NCBI RefSeq assembly: GCF_042685645.1
Contig: NZ_JBHUNX010000001.1
Location: 4,712,001 to 4,776,000, forward strand
Length of the DNA stretch: 64,000 nt
Reading direction: 5' to 3'
DNA from: Salininema proteolyticum
GTDB taxonomy: Bacteria > Actinomycetota > Actinomycetes > Mycobacteriales > Micromonosporaceae
The position numbers and the translations under genes were made by a program. The notes beneath the pieces are model-generated. The model searched no databases and was not told the DNA's origin. It saw nothing but the letters and a program-made list of their open reading frames with translations. Of this stretch, positions 8,780 through 17,529 are shown one piece after another (positions within the stretch are counted from its first letter, which is position 1; every line of letters begins with the position of its first letter).

Positions 8780-9368
8780 AGTCTCGCAAGTGGGGGACCT
8801 CCATATCGTGAGGAGGCGCCCCCACCGCGACCACGGTCATTCCCGCGTCCGCGCCGGCCCTGCGTCCCGTGGGCGAGTCCTCGAAGACGAGGCAGTCGGC
8901 CGGGGGCACACCGAGCGCGGCGGCCCCTTTGAGGTACCCCTCCGGATCGGGTTTCCCGGATCCGACGTCCTCCGCCGTGAGGAGGAGCGGAGGCTCGGGG
9001 AGCCCGGCCGCGGCGATCCGGGCGGCGGCCACCGTACGGGCCGCCGCCGTCACGACACCCCACCGCCTCGGCGGGAGGCGGTCCAACGTCCGGTCGGCTC
9101 CCGGCACCGGCCGGATGCCCTCCGTGTCCCGGCATGACAGTGCGGTGAGCCAGGCCAGCTCCGCCTCGGGATCCCGGTGCGGGACGAGGCGGGGTATGAA
9201 CTCCTCATCGGCGATGCCGCGTGTGGCGGCGATGGTCCATTCGGGATCCAGGCCGCAGCGGTCGGCCCAGAGCCTGGTGTGCCGGTCGACGGCGGCGGTC
9301 GAGTTGACGAGCGTGCCGTCCAGGTCGAACAACACCGCAGAGACGTGGAAGGGGAAGTCGGCGCGCAT
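8700..9368 (-). CDS. HAD-superfamily phosphatase
   Basis: 222 residues from ATG 9368. The HAD motif I FDLDGT gives nucleophile Asp15 and acid/base Asp17. A SGKPDPEGY segment supplies the motif III lysine and VFEDSPTG the motif IV acidic residues, the signature of the beta-phosphoglucomutase/sugar-phosphatase subgroup. It is the last gene of the long minus-strand operon, starting 1 bp past the upstream stop. Its 3' end overlaps the convergent formyltransferase-like gene by 80 bp. A role in removing phosphate from a sugar or glyceryl intermediate of the cluster is likely but inferred. Confidence 0.85.
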   Translation of the reverse strand: MRADFPFHVSAVLFDLDGTLVNSTAAVDRHTRLWADRCGLDPEWTIAATRGIADEEFIPRLVPHRDPEAELAWLTALSCRDTEGIRPVPGADRTLDRLPPRRWGVVTAAARTVAAARIAAAGLPEPPLLLTAEDVGSGKPDPEGYLKGAAALGVPPADCLVFEDSPTGRRAGADAGMTVVAVGAPPHDMEVPHLRDFTEAAVSTSADGRLVLARRHRRGSRI

Positions 9369-9369
9369 G

Positions 9370-11010
9370 TCAGAAGAGCCCACGAATCGCGTCGTCCAGG
9401 GCACGGCGGTATACGGAGTCCAGATAGGGCGCATAGCGCCCCTCGCCGTGGGGACCGAGGAAGCTCTCCGAGCGGGAGAACGCCGGCACGGTGAGCGTCG
9501 CGTCCGGCTTGACCTCTTCCAGCGCGTCCCACCGGCGCTCGTCCTCCACCATCTCGCGGAGGAGCGCTCTGCCGCCGGACGGCGATTCGGCGGTCCGCAC
9601 GCCCCTGGTCCGCAGATCGACCGGAGAGGGCAGCCGCTCCGCCTTGGCGGCCAAGCCCGCCATGGACCTCGTGTCGGGCACTTCGCACGCGAGGAACCGC
9701 AGTCGCAGGCGGTCGGAACGCTCCGCGTTGCCGTAGAGGACGCGCACGTCCTCGTAGGGAAGGTTCTCCGCGCCGAACAGAGGCGTCTCACGACCGCATT
9801 CAGGGCAGGCAGTGGCCACCAAGTCCAACGGCGGCATGGAGGGGGCGGACGAGGTCACGGCTTCGGCATGCCGCCGTGCCAACGCCTCGACCAGCGGCAC
9901 GGGGGACTCGTCCGCGCCGGATGCGCCCGCGTGCGCCGCCGCCGAGCTCAGGTCGAGCAGCTCTTCGTCGGATTCCGGCCGGTCCTCCGGCGTGAGTCCG
10001 CAGCCGATCCAGGTGCGCAGGACGGAGGTCCTCATGTCGCCGTCGGCCTTTGCCGCCGTGTCCGACGAGGCCGCGTCCCGGCCGAGGAGGTAAGCGGCGG
10101 CCCACAGTTCGCGGCAGGTCTCCCGGGAGGCGGGAAGGGGCCGCCCCGCGCTCCAGGCCTCGAAGGATTCCGCGATCTCGGAGGGCTCGACGCCGACGAG
10201 CCCGGACCAGGACTCCCAGGGCCAACCGAAGGGGTGTTCGAGAGGTTCCCCCTTCTCATGGCGGAGGAACCGCAGGTACGTTCTGGAGTTCGCCATCTCG
10301 ACGGCGAAGGGGCGCGGGGCGCCGCGCTGCAGGGCCGTCTCCTCCGGGGCGACCGGACCCGTCCAGTGCGCCGTTCGGACCGGGCGGTGGTCGAACGGGA
10401 GGACGGAGAGGCGCTCGCCGTGGTCGTCATTGCCGGCGACGCTCGGGAGGTCGCTGTGCTCCAAGAGGTTGGGCAGGCACGCGAAGACCGGTACGCCGTT
10501 CTCCCGGCAGAAGCCCGCGACGAGTTCGTCGTCGTCGCGGTAGGCGTCGGGGTACTCGGCGAGATAGGCGGCCATGGAGCGGGCCAGGTCGGCCGGGAGG
10601 ATGAACCCGAAGGTGGGCACCCATTCCCGGTAGGTCAACGCGGCGTAGGAGGCTCCGCGGAGCGCCGCTCGCCGCACCAGATACGAGTTGTGCGGGCTGT
10701 TCCAATTGACGCACAGGCTGATGCCCGCGTCGGGATGGCGGGACACGACGGCCTGGAGGTGGTCGGCGATGCCGGGCGCCGGCGTCACGTCGTCCTGGAG
10801 GACCATGTGGTGCGTCGCGTCGTCTCCGACCGCGGCCCACGCCCTCTTGGCCGTCCGCAGCGGGCTGGGGACCCCGTCCGGCTCCGGGTCGGCCACGACC
10901 TCCGGGGAGAGGGAGGCGCTCCTGCCGAGCAGGTGGGCTATCAGCTCGGTGCGGGAGGGGTGGTGCATGATGGCGGTGCTCAGCCGGATTTCGGAGTCCG
11001 GTCGGTGCAT
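9370..11010 (-). CDS. Glycosyltransferase-like protein with C-terminal CxxC region (unrecognised)
   Basis: 546 residues from ATG 11010. The first 200 residues look like a nucleotide-sugar glycosyltransferase fold: a VLQDDVTP segment (residues 70-77) supplies a DxD-like acidic pair and is followed by a stretch ending NWNSPHNSY, as in transferases that read Q-D-D. Residues about 290-546 are not recognisable. They hold a single CPEC pair (Cys402, Cys405) that could be half of a metal site. It sits between a condensation-domain gene (17 bp upstream) and the HAD gene. Involvement in glycosylating the cluster product is an inference from the fold and context. Confidence 0.6.
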   Translation of the reverse strand: MHRPDSEIRLSTAIMHHPSRTELIAHLLGRSASLSPEVVADPEPDGVPSPLRTAKRAWAAVGDDATHHMVLQDDVTPAPGIADHLQAVVSRHPDAGISLCVNWNSPHNSYLVRRAALRGASYAALTYREWVPTFGFILPADLARSMAAYLAEYPDAYRDDDELVAGFCRENGVPVFACLPNLLEHSDLPSVAGNDDHGERLSVLPFDHRPVRTAHWTGPVAPEETALQRGAPRPFAVEMANSRTYLRFLRHEKGEPLEHPFGWPWESWSGLVGVEPSEIAESFEAWSAGRPLPASRETCRELWAAAYLLGRDAASSDTAAKADGDMRTSVLRTWIGCGLTPEDRPESDEELLDLSSAAAHAGASGADESPVPLVEALARRHAEAVTSSAPSMPPLDLVATACPECGRETPLFGAENLPYEDVRVLYGNAERSDRLRLRFLACEVPDTRSMAGLAAKAERLPSPVDLRTRGVRTAESPSGGRALLREMVEDERRWDALEEVKPDATLTVPAFSRSESFLGPHGEGRYAPYLDSVYRRALDDAIRGLF

Positions 11011-11027
11011 GTCAGCGGTCCTCTTTC

Positions 11028-12344
11028 TCAGTGGGCGGTGGTCCCGGCGGCGACGGACTCGAACACGGCGAGGCAGTCGCGGATGGCGTCGGGGCCGAAA
11101 TAGTCCGTGCGGGCGGTGAGGGCGACCTCGACGCTTCCGGGGGAGTCGCGGACGTGGAAGGCGAGGTCCTCCGTTCCGCGATTGTGCGCTTTGGCGGTCC
11201 AGGCGAAGGAGGAGGCGGTCTCGGTCGCGGCCTCGGCGGGCGGGGGGTTGAGCTCGAAACGGAGGTCGTTGAACCAGCACCGCCCCTTGAGCCCGGCGGG
11301 TTCGGCTCCCGATTCGGACAGGTGCCTCCGGAGCTCCCCTTTGTGGTACTGGGCGTTGCGGTAGGCGGCGAGGCACGCTTTCCACGCCTTCGAGTAGGGC
11401 GGTCCTCCGCCGGACAGGTCTACCGCGAAGGCCCCCTCCAGCGCGACGGGGCTGACGCAGTCGCGGAAGGGCTTACGAGTCCTGTTGTGGCACATCAACA
11501 TGAACATTGGGTGCGTCGACCCGGTGACGTCGCCGAGGGCGGTGGCCGCCGCGGCGAGGAGGACGGCGGTCGTGCTCACGCCATTGGCCTCGGCCAGTGG
11601 CGTGAGGGCCGAGGCGATGGCCGGGGAGGTGAGGGTCCCCGTCCAATAGACCGGGTCCCGCCGGTCCGCCAGGTCGGGGCGCGGGTTCATGTCCGGCGTG
11701 GAACGGAAGCACTCCACCCAGTGGGAGGCCGACTTTTCGCGGCGGTCGAGGCCTTCGGGCGACGCCTGCCACTCGGCGAGCCGCAGTGGGGAGGTCGCGG
11801 GGGGCAGGTCGTCGAGAGTCTTCCCGGCGAGCAGGTCGGACCACTCGCCGGCCAGGATCCGCAGGCCGTTGAAGTCCGTCGCCAAATGGGAGACGACCAG
11901 GGCCGCGCGAATGGGCCGGTTCTCGGGGCCGCACGTGATGACGCGCAAGGGCGGCTCGCTGCCGTGCCGGAACCGGACGGTTCGCGACTCGGCGGCGGCC
12001 CGGCGAATCGCGTCGTCGGCCGAGTCCGGCGGGGAGGTCATCCGGTGCCAGGGAACGGCGGCGGAGGGGAGGGACGTCTGGACGACGTCGCCTTCGCCGG
12101 TCTCCTGGAAGACCGTCCGGAGGGATTCCTGCCGCCGGACGAGGTCGCGCACTGTCGCGGCCAGACCGTCGTCGGTGGTCCCCTCGGGAAGGTCGACCAC
12201 CCAGTCGAGGTTGAAGAGGTGCTCTTCCTCGCCCCTGCGGACCAGCTCTTTCCAGATCGCGTACTGTCCCCAGGTCGCGGGTCCGCTCTGCGGGCGCCGC
12301 TCCGCGGCGTGCACCGTGATGACGTCCTCGGTCTCCGTGTTCAC
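11028..12344 (-). CDS. Stand-alone condensation-domain protein (NRPS C-domain superfamily)
   Basis: 438 residues from GTG 12344, which overlaps the stop of the upstream glycosyltransferase (GTGA). The length and N-terminus (SGPATWGQYAIW) match the condensation/acyltransferase superfamily. The catalytic region reads VSHLATDF at residues 151-158. The second His (153) and the Asp (157) of HHxxxDG are present, but the first His is Ser and the final Gly is Phe. Such free-standing domains form amide or ester bonds between a carrier-bound or CoA-bound acyl group and an amine or alcohol. No adenylation or carrier domain is fused. It probably joins two building blocks of the cluster product. Confidence 0.78.
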   Translation of the reverse strand: MNTETEDVITVHAAERRPQSGPATWGQYAIWKELVRRGEEEHLFNLDWVVDLPEGTTDDGLAATVRDLVRRQESLRTVFQETGEGDVVQTSLPSAAVPWHRMTSPPDSADDAIRRAAAESRTVRFRHGSEPPLRVITCGPENRPIRAALVVSHLATDFNGLRILAGEWSDLLAGKTLDDLPPATSPLRLAEWQASPEGLDRREKSASHWVECFRSTPDMNPRPDLADRRDPVYWTGTLTSPAIASALTPLAEANGVSTTAVLLAAAATALGDVTGSTHPMFMLMCHNRTRKPFRDCVSPVALEGAFAVDLSGGGPPYSKAWKACLAAYRNAQYHKGELRRHLSESGAEPAGLKGRCWFNDLRFELNPPPAEAATETASSFAWTAKAHNRGTEDLAFHVRDSPGSVEVALTARTDYFGPDAIRDCLAVFESVAAGTTAH

Positions 12345-13132
12345 GCGGTTCCCTCCGTGGCAGTGGTGTTCGAGAGCCCGCCCATGGTGTAGTCGACCGT
12401 GGGCCGCTCGCTGCAAGTGACGCCGATCCCCTCCCTGCCGAGCCGGACCGCGAAGGCGAAGTCCTCGCTCCACTGCAGTCGGCGCCGGGCCGCGGAGTAC
12501 TCGGTGGGAAAGGGGATCGTTTCGTGCACCGTGCGGCGCACCAGCAGTTCGTTGGTGTCGAGTCGGGCTATCAGCCGGTCTCCGTGGCGGAATACGTCGC
12601 GGACGACCGGTGACCCCGGAGTGAAGACGCCGATCTTCGCCAGGTCTCGGTAGGAGGCCCTCGCCGCGTCGGGGTCCGGCTGCCAGGGGTCGATCCCCCG
12701 AGGGACGAATTCACGGCCGTCCGGGGTCGTCAGCCGGCGCCAGCTGTGCGCCACGCCGGCGTCGGGATCGTCCTCGAGGCACTGGGCGAGGCGGGCGAGG
12801 TGGTCGGAGCGGTAGGCGTTGTCGTCGTCGAGGTGACCCACATAGGGGTTGTCTCCCAACGCGACGCCGAGGTTCCGCAGTCTGGCCAGCCTGGAGAAGA
12901 CGTACTCGCCCGACGCTTCCGGCGGGCGCTCCTCGTTGTGCACCACCGCGGCGGGGAAACGCCGCTGCAGTTCGGCGCGGAAGCGCCCGTCCGCCAGAGC
13001 AGGGCACGCGTCGCCGACGACGATGTGCCTCACGGAGACGCCGACCTGGCCGGCGACCGAGTCCATGGCTCGACGCAGACCGTCCGGCCTGCCTCGAGTC
13101 ACGGTGACGACGTCCACACGGTGGTCTGTCAT
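12341..13132 (-). CDS. Family 2 glycosyltransferase
   Basis: 263 residues from ATG 13132, which overlaps the upstream stop (ATGA). GT-A fold hallmarks are a VTVTRGRP N-terminus, an N-L-G-V segment and a metal-binding HLDDDNAYR loop with Asp102-104. A later ED (WSEDFAFA) resembles the catalytic base region. No membrane helices are visible, so it is probably cytoplasmic. It would transfer a sugar from a nucleotide donor to a cluster intermediate. Donor and acceptor cannot be told from the sequence. The neighbouring genes (di-iron oxygenase upstream, condensation protein downstream) support a natural-product rather than envelope role. Confidence 0.85.
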   Translation of the reverse strand: MTDHRVDVVTVTRGRPDGLRRAMDSVAGQVGVSVRHIVVGDACPALADGRFRAELQRRFPAAVVHNEERPPEASGEYVFSRLARLRNLGVALGDNPYVGHLDDDNAYRSDHLARLAQCLEDDPDAGVAHSWRRLTTPDGREFVPRGIDPWQPDPDAARASYRDLAKIGVFTPGSPVVRDVFRHGDRLIARLDTNELLVRRTVHETIPFPTEYSAARRRLQWSEDFAFAVRLGREGIGVTCSERPTVDYTMGGLSNTTATEGTA

Positions 13133-14118
13133 GCCGGGGCCCTCTCGACGGTCGGTGCGGCGGCCACGGCCTCCACGGCGTCGGCGATTCCCGACCCGAT
13201 CCACTGGACCACGCCGGCCGGCAGATCGAGGAGGCGGAGACGACGATGGGCCTCGGCCTCCATGTCCCGGGCGAAGAGGAGCGCCTCGTCCCTCTCCTCC
13301 TCGGTGGGGGTCTCGGGCAGCTCGACGGCGACGGCCAGTGCTAGCGCCCGGCGCAGGGACTCGGCGGTCGCGTCGACGCGCGCGGGTGTGCCGTGTGCGC
13401 CGACTCCGCGTCTCAGGGCCTCGATACCGAAGGCCACATGCCTGGCCTCGTCGCGGGTCATCGCGACGAATCCGGCCTTGACGTTCTGGAGCATGGTGCC
13501 GCCGCTCAGGGTTCGGACCAGTCCCCGTTGGGCGGGCAGGGCCAGGACGCCTTCGGTCACCAGGTGGAAGACAGCGACCGTTCGCATCCATTCGTCGTAC
13601 CCGGCCGTGCCTGAGGTGAGCGAGCCGACCAGTTCGGCCTCGAAGCGGTTCAAGGCCTTCTGCGCGGGGGTCGCCTCGCGCCAGGACTCGGTGAGCGCCG
13701 CCCGGAGTCCGTCGGACTCCAGCAGGGCCGCCTCCCGGGCGATGCGGTCGAGCAGGCGGGTGTGCCGGGCCTCGTCGCCGACTTGGGTCCCGAGGTAGAG
13801 CAGGGCGTCTTCGTCCGGGGCGCAGAGGGAGATCGGCGCCAGGAGGTCCAGCCCGGAGTACTCGCCGATGAGGAAGTGCCGGATGAGCCGCTCCAGCCGG
13901 CGCCGTGTGGCTTTGGGGATCCTCTTCCATTGCTCGGCATCGCGTTCGAAGTCCAGTTCCTCCGATGACCAGTGCTGCCGGTCCCAGGCGCGGTACAGGG
14001 TCTGGTAGGTGGGGCGGGAGGCGAAGGTGGACTCGGCGTGGCCGATGACCGCCTCGGCGGGCAACTCGGACATCTCGTCCAGGGTCGCTTCGTCGAGCAG
14101 GGTGCTCCAACGGGGCAT
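13129..14118 (-). CDS. Di-iron (R2-like/ferritin-like) oxygenase
   Basis: 329 residues from ATG 14118, with a strong AGGAGG nine bases upstream. The helical protein shows the full carboxylate-bridged di-iron ligand order: Glu86 (IGEYSG), Glu116 and His119 (DEARH), Glu189 (VTEG), then Glu224 and His227 (DEARH). This is the arrangement of ribonucleotide reductase R2-like proteins. It is shorter than typical R2 and is embedded among biosynthetic genes rather than next to nrdE, so it is more likely an oxidase, desaturase or N-oxygenase acting on the cluster product. The exact reaction is unknown. Confidence 0.85.
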   Translation of the reverse strand: MPRWSTLLDEATLDEMSELPAEAVIGHAESTFASRPTYQTLYRAWDRQHWSSEELDFERDAEQWKRIPKATRRRLERLIRHFLIGEYSGLDLLAPISLCAPDEDALLYLGTQVGDEARHTRLLDRIAREAALLESDGLRAALTESWREATPAQKALNRFEAELVGSLTSGTAGYDEWMRTVAVFHLVTEGVLALPAQRGLVRTLSGGTMLQNVKAGFVAMTRDEARHVAFGIEALRRGVGAHGTPARVDATAESLRRALALAVAVELPETPTEEERDEALLFARDMEAEAHRRLRLLDLPAGVVQWIGSGIADAVEAVAAAPTVERAPA

Positions 14119-14120
14119 GG

Positions 14121-16220
14121 CTATCGTCCTCCTTTCGGGAGGTAGTCGACGTGGGGCCCCGGACCGTTCAGGTTCTCGGGGCCGTCCAGGCGGTAGCGGA
14201 CGGCGGTGTCGGGGTCCGGCTCCCGGCGGAAGCCGGTGTCGGTGAACACGTGTGCGGCGGGACCGTTGCGGTCGGTCGGGACGAACGTTCCCTGGGCTCC
14301 TGTCCGGTCCAGGCCGTGGGATCGCAGTGCGGCGGCGAGGAGGTCGGGGCCGACTCCCAGCCCGATGACTCTGCAGCTGACGGTCAGGGACCGCACTTCC
14401 CGTTCCTCGAACAGGCACATGCCGACGAGTCCGTAGTCGGCGTACCGGTCGCGGGCCCGGGCGGTGTAGACGCGCCCCTCTGCCACGGCCTTGCCCAGTT
14501 CTGCCCGGTCGGGGCGCCACGGGGAGATTCGGAACTGGTTGGTGCGTTCGGACAGTTCGGTCAGGCGCGGGAGGTCGGGTTCGGCGGCCGGCCGGACCTC
14601 CACGGAGGCCTGGACCTCGGCGGCGAGTTCGGAGTGGGAGAGCCCTTCGCCGGCCTCGCTGCGGGCCAGCATGCCCCGGGTGGTCTCGGTCCGCGCGGCG
14701 GCCTCGGCTCCGGGCGGGGGTCGGTCGAAGGCGGGGTCGCTCAGGAGGGTCTCCCGGAACGAGTGGACCGGGCCGTCGAGGATTCCGACTCCGGGGAGCG
14801 CTCGGCCGACTTCGTGGCGTTCGACCGGGTTGTCGTCGAGGAAGACGAGGGCCTCCTCAGCGCAGCCCAGGCGTTCGGCGATGCGCCGGACCCTGCCGGA
14901 CTTGGGCGTCCAGTCGATGTCGACGATGACGAAGTCCTCGGGCCGCAGCAGCGTCGGGTGGCGGGCCTTCTCCCAGGCCTCCAGGGTGCGTTCGGCGGTT
15001 CCCTTGGAGCACGCGGCCAGCAGCAGGCCTCGGGATTTCAGGAGCTGGAGGGACTGGTTCAGGCCGAGGTGCGTCCAGGTGGAGGTGTCGTCGCGGTCCA
15101 GCCAGCCGAATCCGTCCTCGGCGGCGATGCCCGGCCACAGGGTGTCGTCGAGGTCGACGACGAGGCACTTGACCCGGCCGCGTGCGGTGTGCGCCTCCCA
15201 GAGGTCGAGGTACTCGCGCGCGAGTACCTCCCCGTACAGCGGGAGTTGGTGGGGGCGTTGGACCTCTGGGTCCAGGGAGCCGCCGTGGTGGCCGAAGGGG
15301 AAGTGGCGGTCGTCGAAGAGGCGCGCCGCGCCGTGCCTGGCGACGAGGCGCTCTTCGTCGAGGAGCATCAGGCCGGGGCGGTCCCGCAGGAGTTCGTCGA
15401 GGTAGGCGTTGAGCTCTGCCGTCACCGCACGGGTATTGACCTCGACGGCGCTTTCGTAGCGGCCGTAAGGGGAGAGGGCGGAGGGGCCGAAGTTGTGGAC
15501 GATGCCGAGGCCGGGGGCCTCGGCGAGGGCGTCCACCCATCGTCGGACGCGCTCTTTGAGCTGCCGGACCCGGTCGCGCCGCTCACCGGGCGAGGCCAGG
15601 GGGCCGGAGTCCCAGAGGGCGGTGAGGAAGGGCTGGATCGGCAGTTGGAGGACGGTGGCGTCGGGGGAGTGCTCCGCCGCGAGCCTGCCGACCTTCCCGG
15701 TTCGGTCGGGCCAGGTGCCGACGGCGGTCAGGTCGAGGCCGCGTTCCAGTCCCAGGCGGACGAGCGGGTCGCGGGTGAACTCGGCGGTGCATCCGCCGAC
15801 GAGGACCATGGTGGTCGGTCGGAGGGCCTCGCGGACGGAGTCCGCGCCGATCCGGTCGGGTTGCCAGTAGCGTTGCCGGCCGGTGTCGGCCATGCGGCTC
15901 CGGGTCCCGTGGGCGAACGCGGCGGGCTTCTCCGTCCGGGACACGAGTGCGGTCAGTTCGGCTCGCTCGTCGTGGCCGGGGTGGACGATCAGGTCGCGGC
16001 GCTGGAGGAACTCCGCGACGCCCCGCGCGTCGGCTTCTGGGACGGCGGCGCGGATGTCCTCGAGGCCGAAGGAGTCGCGTCGGGCCAGGTCGGTGACGGC
16101 CGTGCCCAGGGCGCCGTCCACGACGGCTCGTTCGCCTGTCGCGGTGTGGGTGAGCACCCAGGTGTCGCCGAGGCGGACGGTCGATAGGAATTCGCTGGCC
16201 CGGAAGTGTTCGTCAGTCAT
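14121..16220 (-). CDS. FkbH-family HAD protein with extra N-terminal domain
   Basis: 699 residues from ATG 16220. Four parts are visible: residues 1-90, a small domain resembling PqqD/winged-helix modules; about 135-345, an SGNH-like region with FDDRHFPFGHHGGS; about 350-480, the HAD domain with VDLDDTLWPG (Asp356, Asp358) and FLDDNPVER; about 550-690, a GNAT-like domain. In known FkbH proteins the HAD domain captures 1,3-bisphosphoglycerate and loads a glyceryl group on a carrier protein. The first domain is not usual and might bind a peptide or carrier partner. It starts inside the upstream MFS stop region (8-bp overlap) and ends 2 bp before the di-iron gene. Confidence 0.88.
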   Translation of the reverse strand: MTDEHFRASEFLSTVRLGDTWVLTHTATGERAVVDGALGTAVTDLARRDSFGLEDIRAAVPEADARGVAEFLQRRDLIVHPGHDERAELTALVSRTEKPAAFAHGTRSRMADTGRQRYWQPDRIGADSVREALRPTTMVLVGGCTAEFTRDPLVRLGLERGLDLTAVGTWPDRTGKVGRLAAEHSPDATVLQLPIQPFLTALWDSGPLASPGERRDRVRQLKERVRRWVDALAEAPGLGIVHNFGPSALSPYGRYESAVEVNTRAVTAELNAYLDELLRDRPGLMLLDEERLVARHGAARLFDDRHFPFGHHGGSLDPEVQRPHQLPLYGEVLAREYLDLWEAHTARGRVKCLVVDLDDTLWPGIAAEDGFGWLDRDDTSTWTHLGLNQSLQLLKSRGLLLAACSKGTAERTLEAWEKARHPTLLRPEDFVIVDIDWTPKSGRVRRIAERLGCAEEALVFLDDNPVERHEVGRALPGVGILDGPVHSFRETLLSDPAFDRPPPGAEAAARTETTRGMLARSEAGEGLSHSELAAEVQASVEVRPAAEPDLPRLTELSERTNQFRISPWRPDRAELGKAVAEGRVYTARARDRYADYGLVGMCLFEEREVRSLTVSCRVIGLGVGPDLLAAALRSHGLDRTGAQGTFVPTDRNGPAAHVFTDTGFRREPDPDTAVRYRLDGPENLNGPGPHVDYLPKGGR

Positions 16221-17529
16221 GGTCGCCCTGTTCGGTCGGGGTCTTGGATCGGGGTAGGTACCAGCGCAGAGTCGCTATCACGGGCAGTGCGATGAGGGCG
16301 GCAATGGACCAGGCGGTTCCGTTGAGCGACACCGCGGCCAGGGCGGCGCCGCAGACGGCTCCGGCGACTCCGAACGAGTCGCTGATGGGCACCAGCGCCG
16401 CGTAGTAGTGGCCGGCGTAGCGTTCGGGGATGCGTTTCTGCGCTTCGGCGAAGAACACGGCGGTGGCGAGTGCTTCGGTGAGTCCGGTGAAGAACATCAG
16501 GCCCAGGGCGAGGACCGGGTCCCCGACGTAGAGCACCGCCGCCCAGGCAACGGCTTCCAGGACGTTTCCGGCGATGTAGAGCCATCCGTTGGGGATCTTG
16601 CGGAGTTTTCCGACGACGAGGCCGCCCAGCACGGCGCCGACGGCCATGGCTCCCAGCAGGTACCCGTAGAGGCCTGGGACGGTCGGGAACGAGGTATCGG
16701 CCAGCTGGACGAGGAAGAGCCGTCCCATGGCCATGGCTCCCACATAGAAGAAGCCGGTGAGTGTGAGCCCCAGGAGGAAGCGGTCGCGCGCCACCACGCC
16801 GACCATGCCTTTGACGCTGTCCCGGTAGGCGATGCGGATCTTGCGCAGCGGCGATGTCAGGGCTGCGAGGAGGCCGTCGCGCCTGTCGTCGCGGTCGTCG
16901 CGACCGTGCGCGTCGGTGTCGCCGTCGGGGACGAGGAAGACGAGGAAGGCGGCGATGAGGCAGGCCGCGGCGTCGGCGAGGAACAGGACGGGGAATCCGA
17001 CCGACACCCAGGCGATGCCCACCAGCGGCGGGCCGATGAGGCCGGGCAGGCGCTCGACGGAGACGAGTTGGCCGTTGCCCTCCAGCTCCCGGCCCTTGCG
17101 CAGGACGCGCGGCCGCAGGGCGAGGCGGGCGGGGCCGGCGAACATGTGGCAGAGGCCGATGCAGAATCCCAGGGCCTGGATCTGCCAGATGGCGGTGGTC
17201 CAGGGGACGGCGGCGACGAGGACGGCGGCGCCGACGGCGCTGACGGCGGCGACCTTGCGGGGGTCTTTGCGGGCGATGAAGTCGCCGACGATGGGACCGA
17301 ACAGGACGCCGGGGATCATGCGGGCGGCGAAGGCGAGTCCGGCGGCGACGCTGAGGCCGTAGCTGTCCAGGAGGAGCAGCGGAAGGGCGACCATGGTCAC
17401 CGAGGAGCCCAGTTCGATCATGAAGATGCTGGAGAAGAGGGCGTAGCGCGCCGAGGCGGGCGGGTCGTCGACCGGTGCGGGCGGTCCGGGGTCGGGTCGG
17501 TCGCCGTTCTGCAGTGTCGTGTCGTTCAC
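16213..17529 (-). CDS. MFS exporter
   Basis: 438 residues from GTG 17529, overlapping the ketosynthase stop (GTGA). About twelve hydrophobic helices are visible with a charged central loop (DTDAHGRDDRDDRRDG near residue 210), the layout of the major facilitator superfamily. The loop after helix 2 contains GDFIARKDPRK, matching the family motif G-x-x-x-D-R-x-x-R in relaxed form. It resembles drug-efflux members such as enterobactin or macrolide exporters. Located mid-operon, it is the most likely exporter of the cluster product and a self-protection determinant. Confidence 0.87.
   Translation of the reverse strand: MNDTTLQNGDRPDPGPPAPVDDPPASARYALFSSIFMIELGSSVTMVALPLLLLDSYGLSVAAGLAFAARMIPGVLFGPIVGDFIARKDPRKVAAVSAVGAAVLVAAVPWTTAIWQIQALGFCIGLCHMFAGPARLALRPRVLRKGRELEGNGQLVSVERLPGLIGPPLVGIAWVSVGFPVLFLADAAACLIAAFLVFLVPDGDTDAHGRDDRDDRRDGLLAALTSPLRKIRIAYRDSVKGMVGVVARDRFLLGLTLTGFFYVGAMAMGRLFLVQLADTSFPTVPGLYGYLLGAMAVGAVLGGLVVGKLRKIPNGWLYIAGNVLEAVAWAAVLYVGDPVLALGLMFFTGLTEALATAVFFAEAQKRIPERYAGHYYAALVPISDSFGVAGAVCGAALAAVSLNGTAWSIAALIALPVIATLRWYLPRSKTPTEQGDHD

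Noticed and set aside
8869..11103. A 744-codon plus-strand open frame opposite the HAD and glycosyltransferase-like genes
   Set aside because: Its translation is low-complexity and Gly/Arg-rich without family motifs, while the minus strand has HAD motifs and coupled starts. Long antisense frames are common at this GC content.
14151..16187. A 678-codon plus-strand frame opposite the FkbH gene
   Set aside because: No recognisable motif; the minus strand holds a full FkbH protein with catalytic residues.
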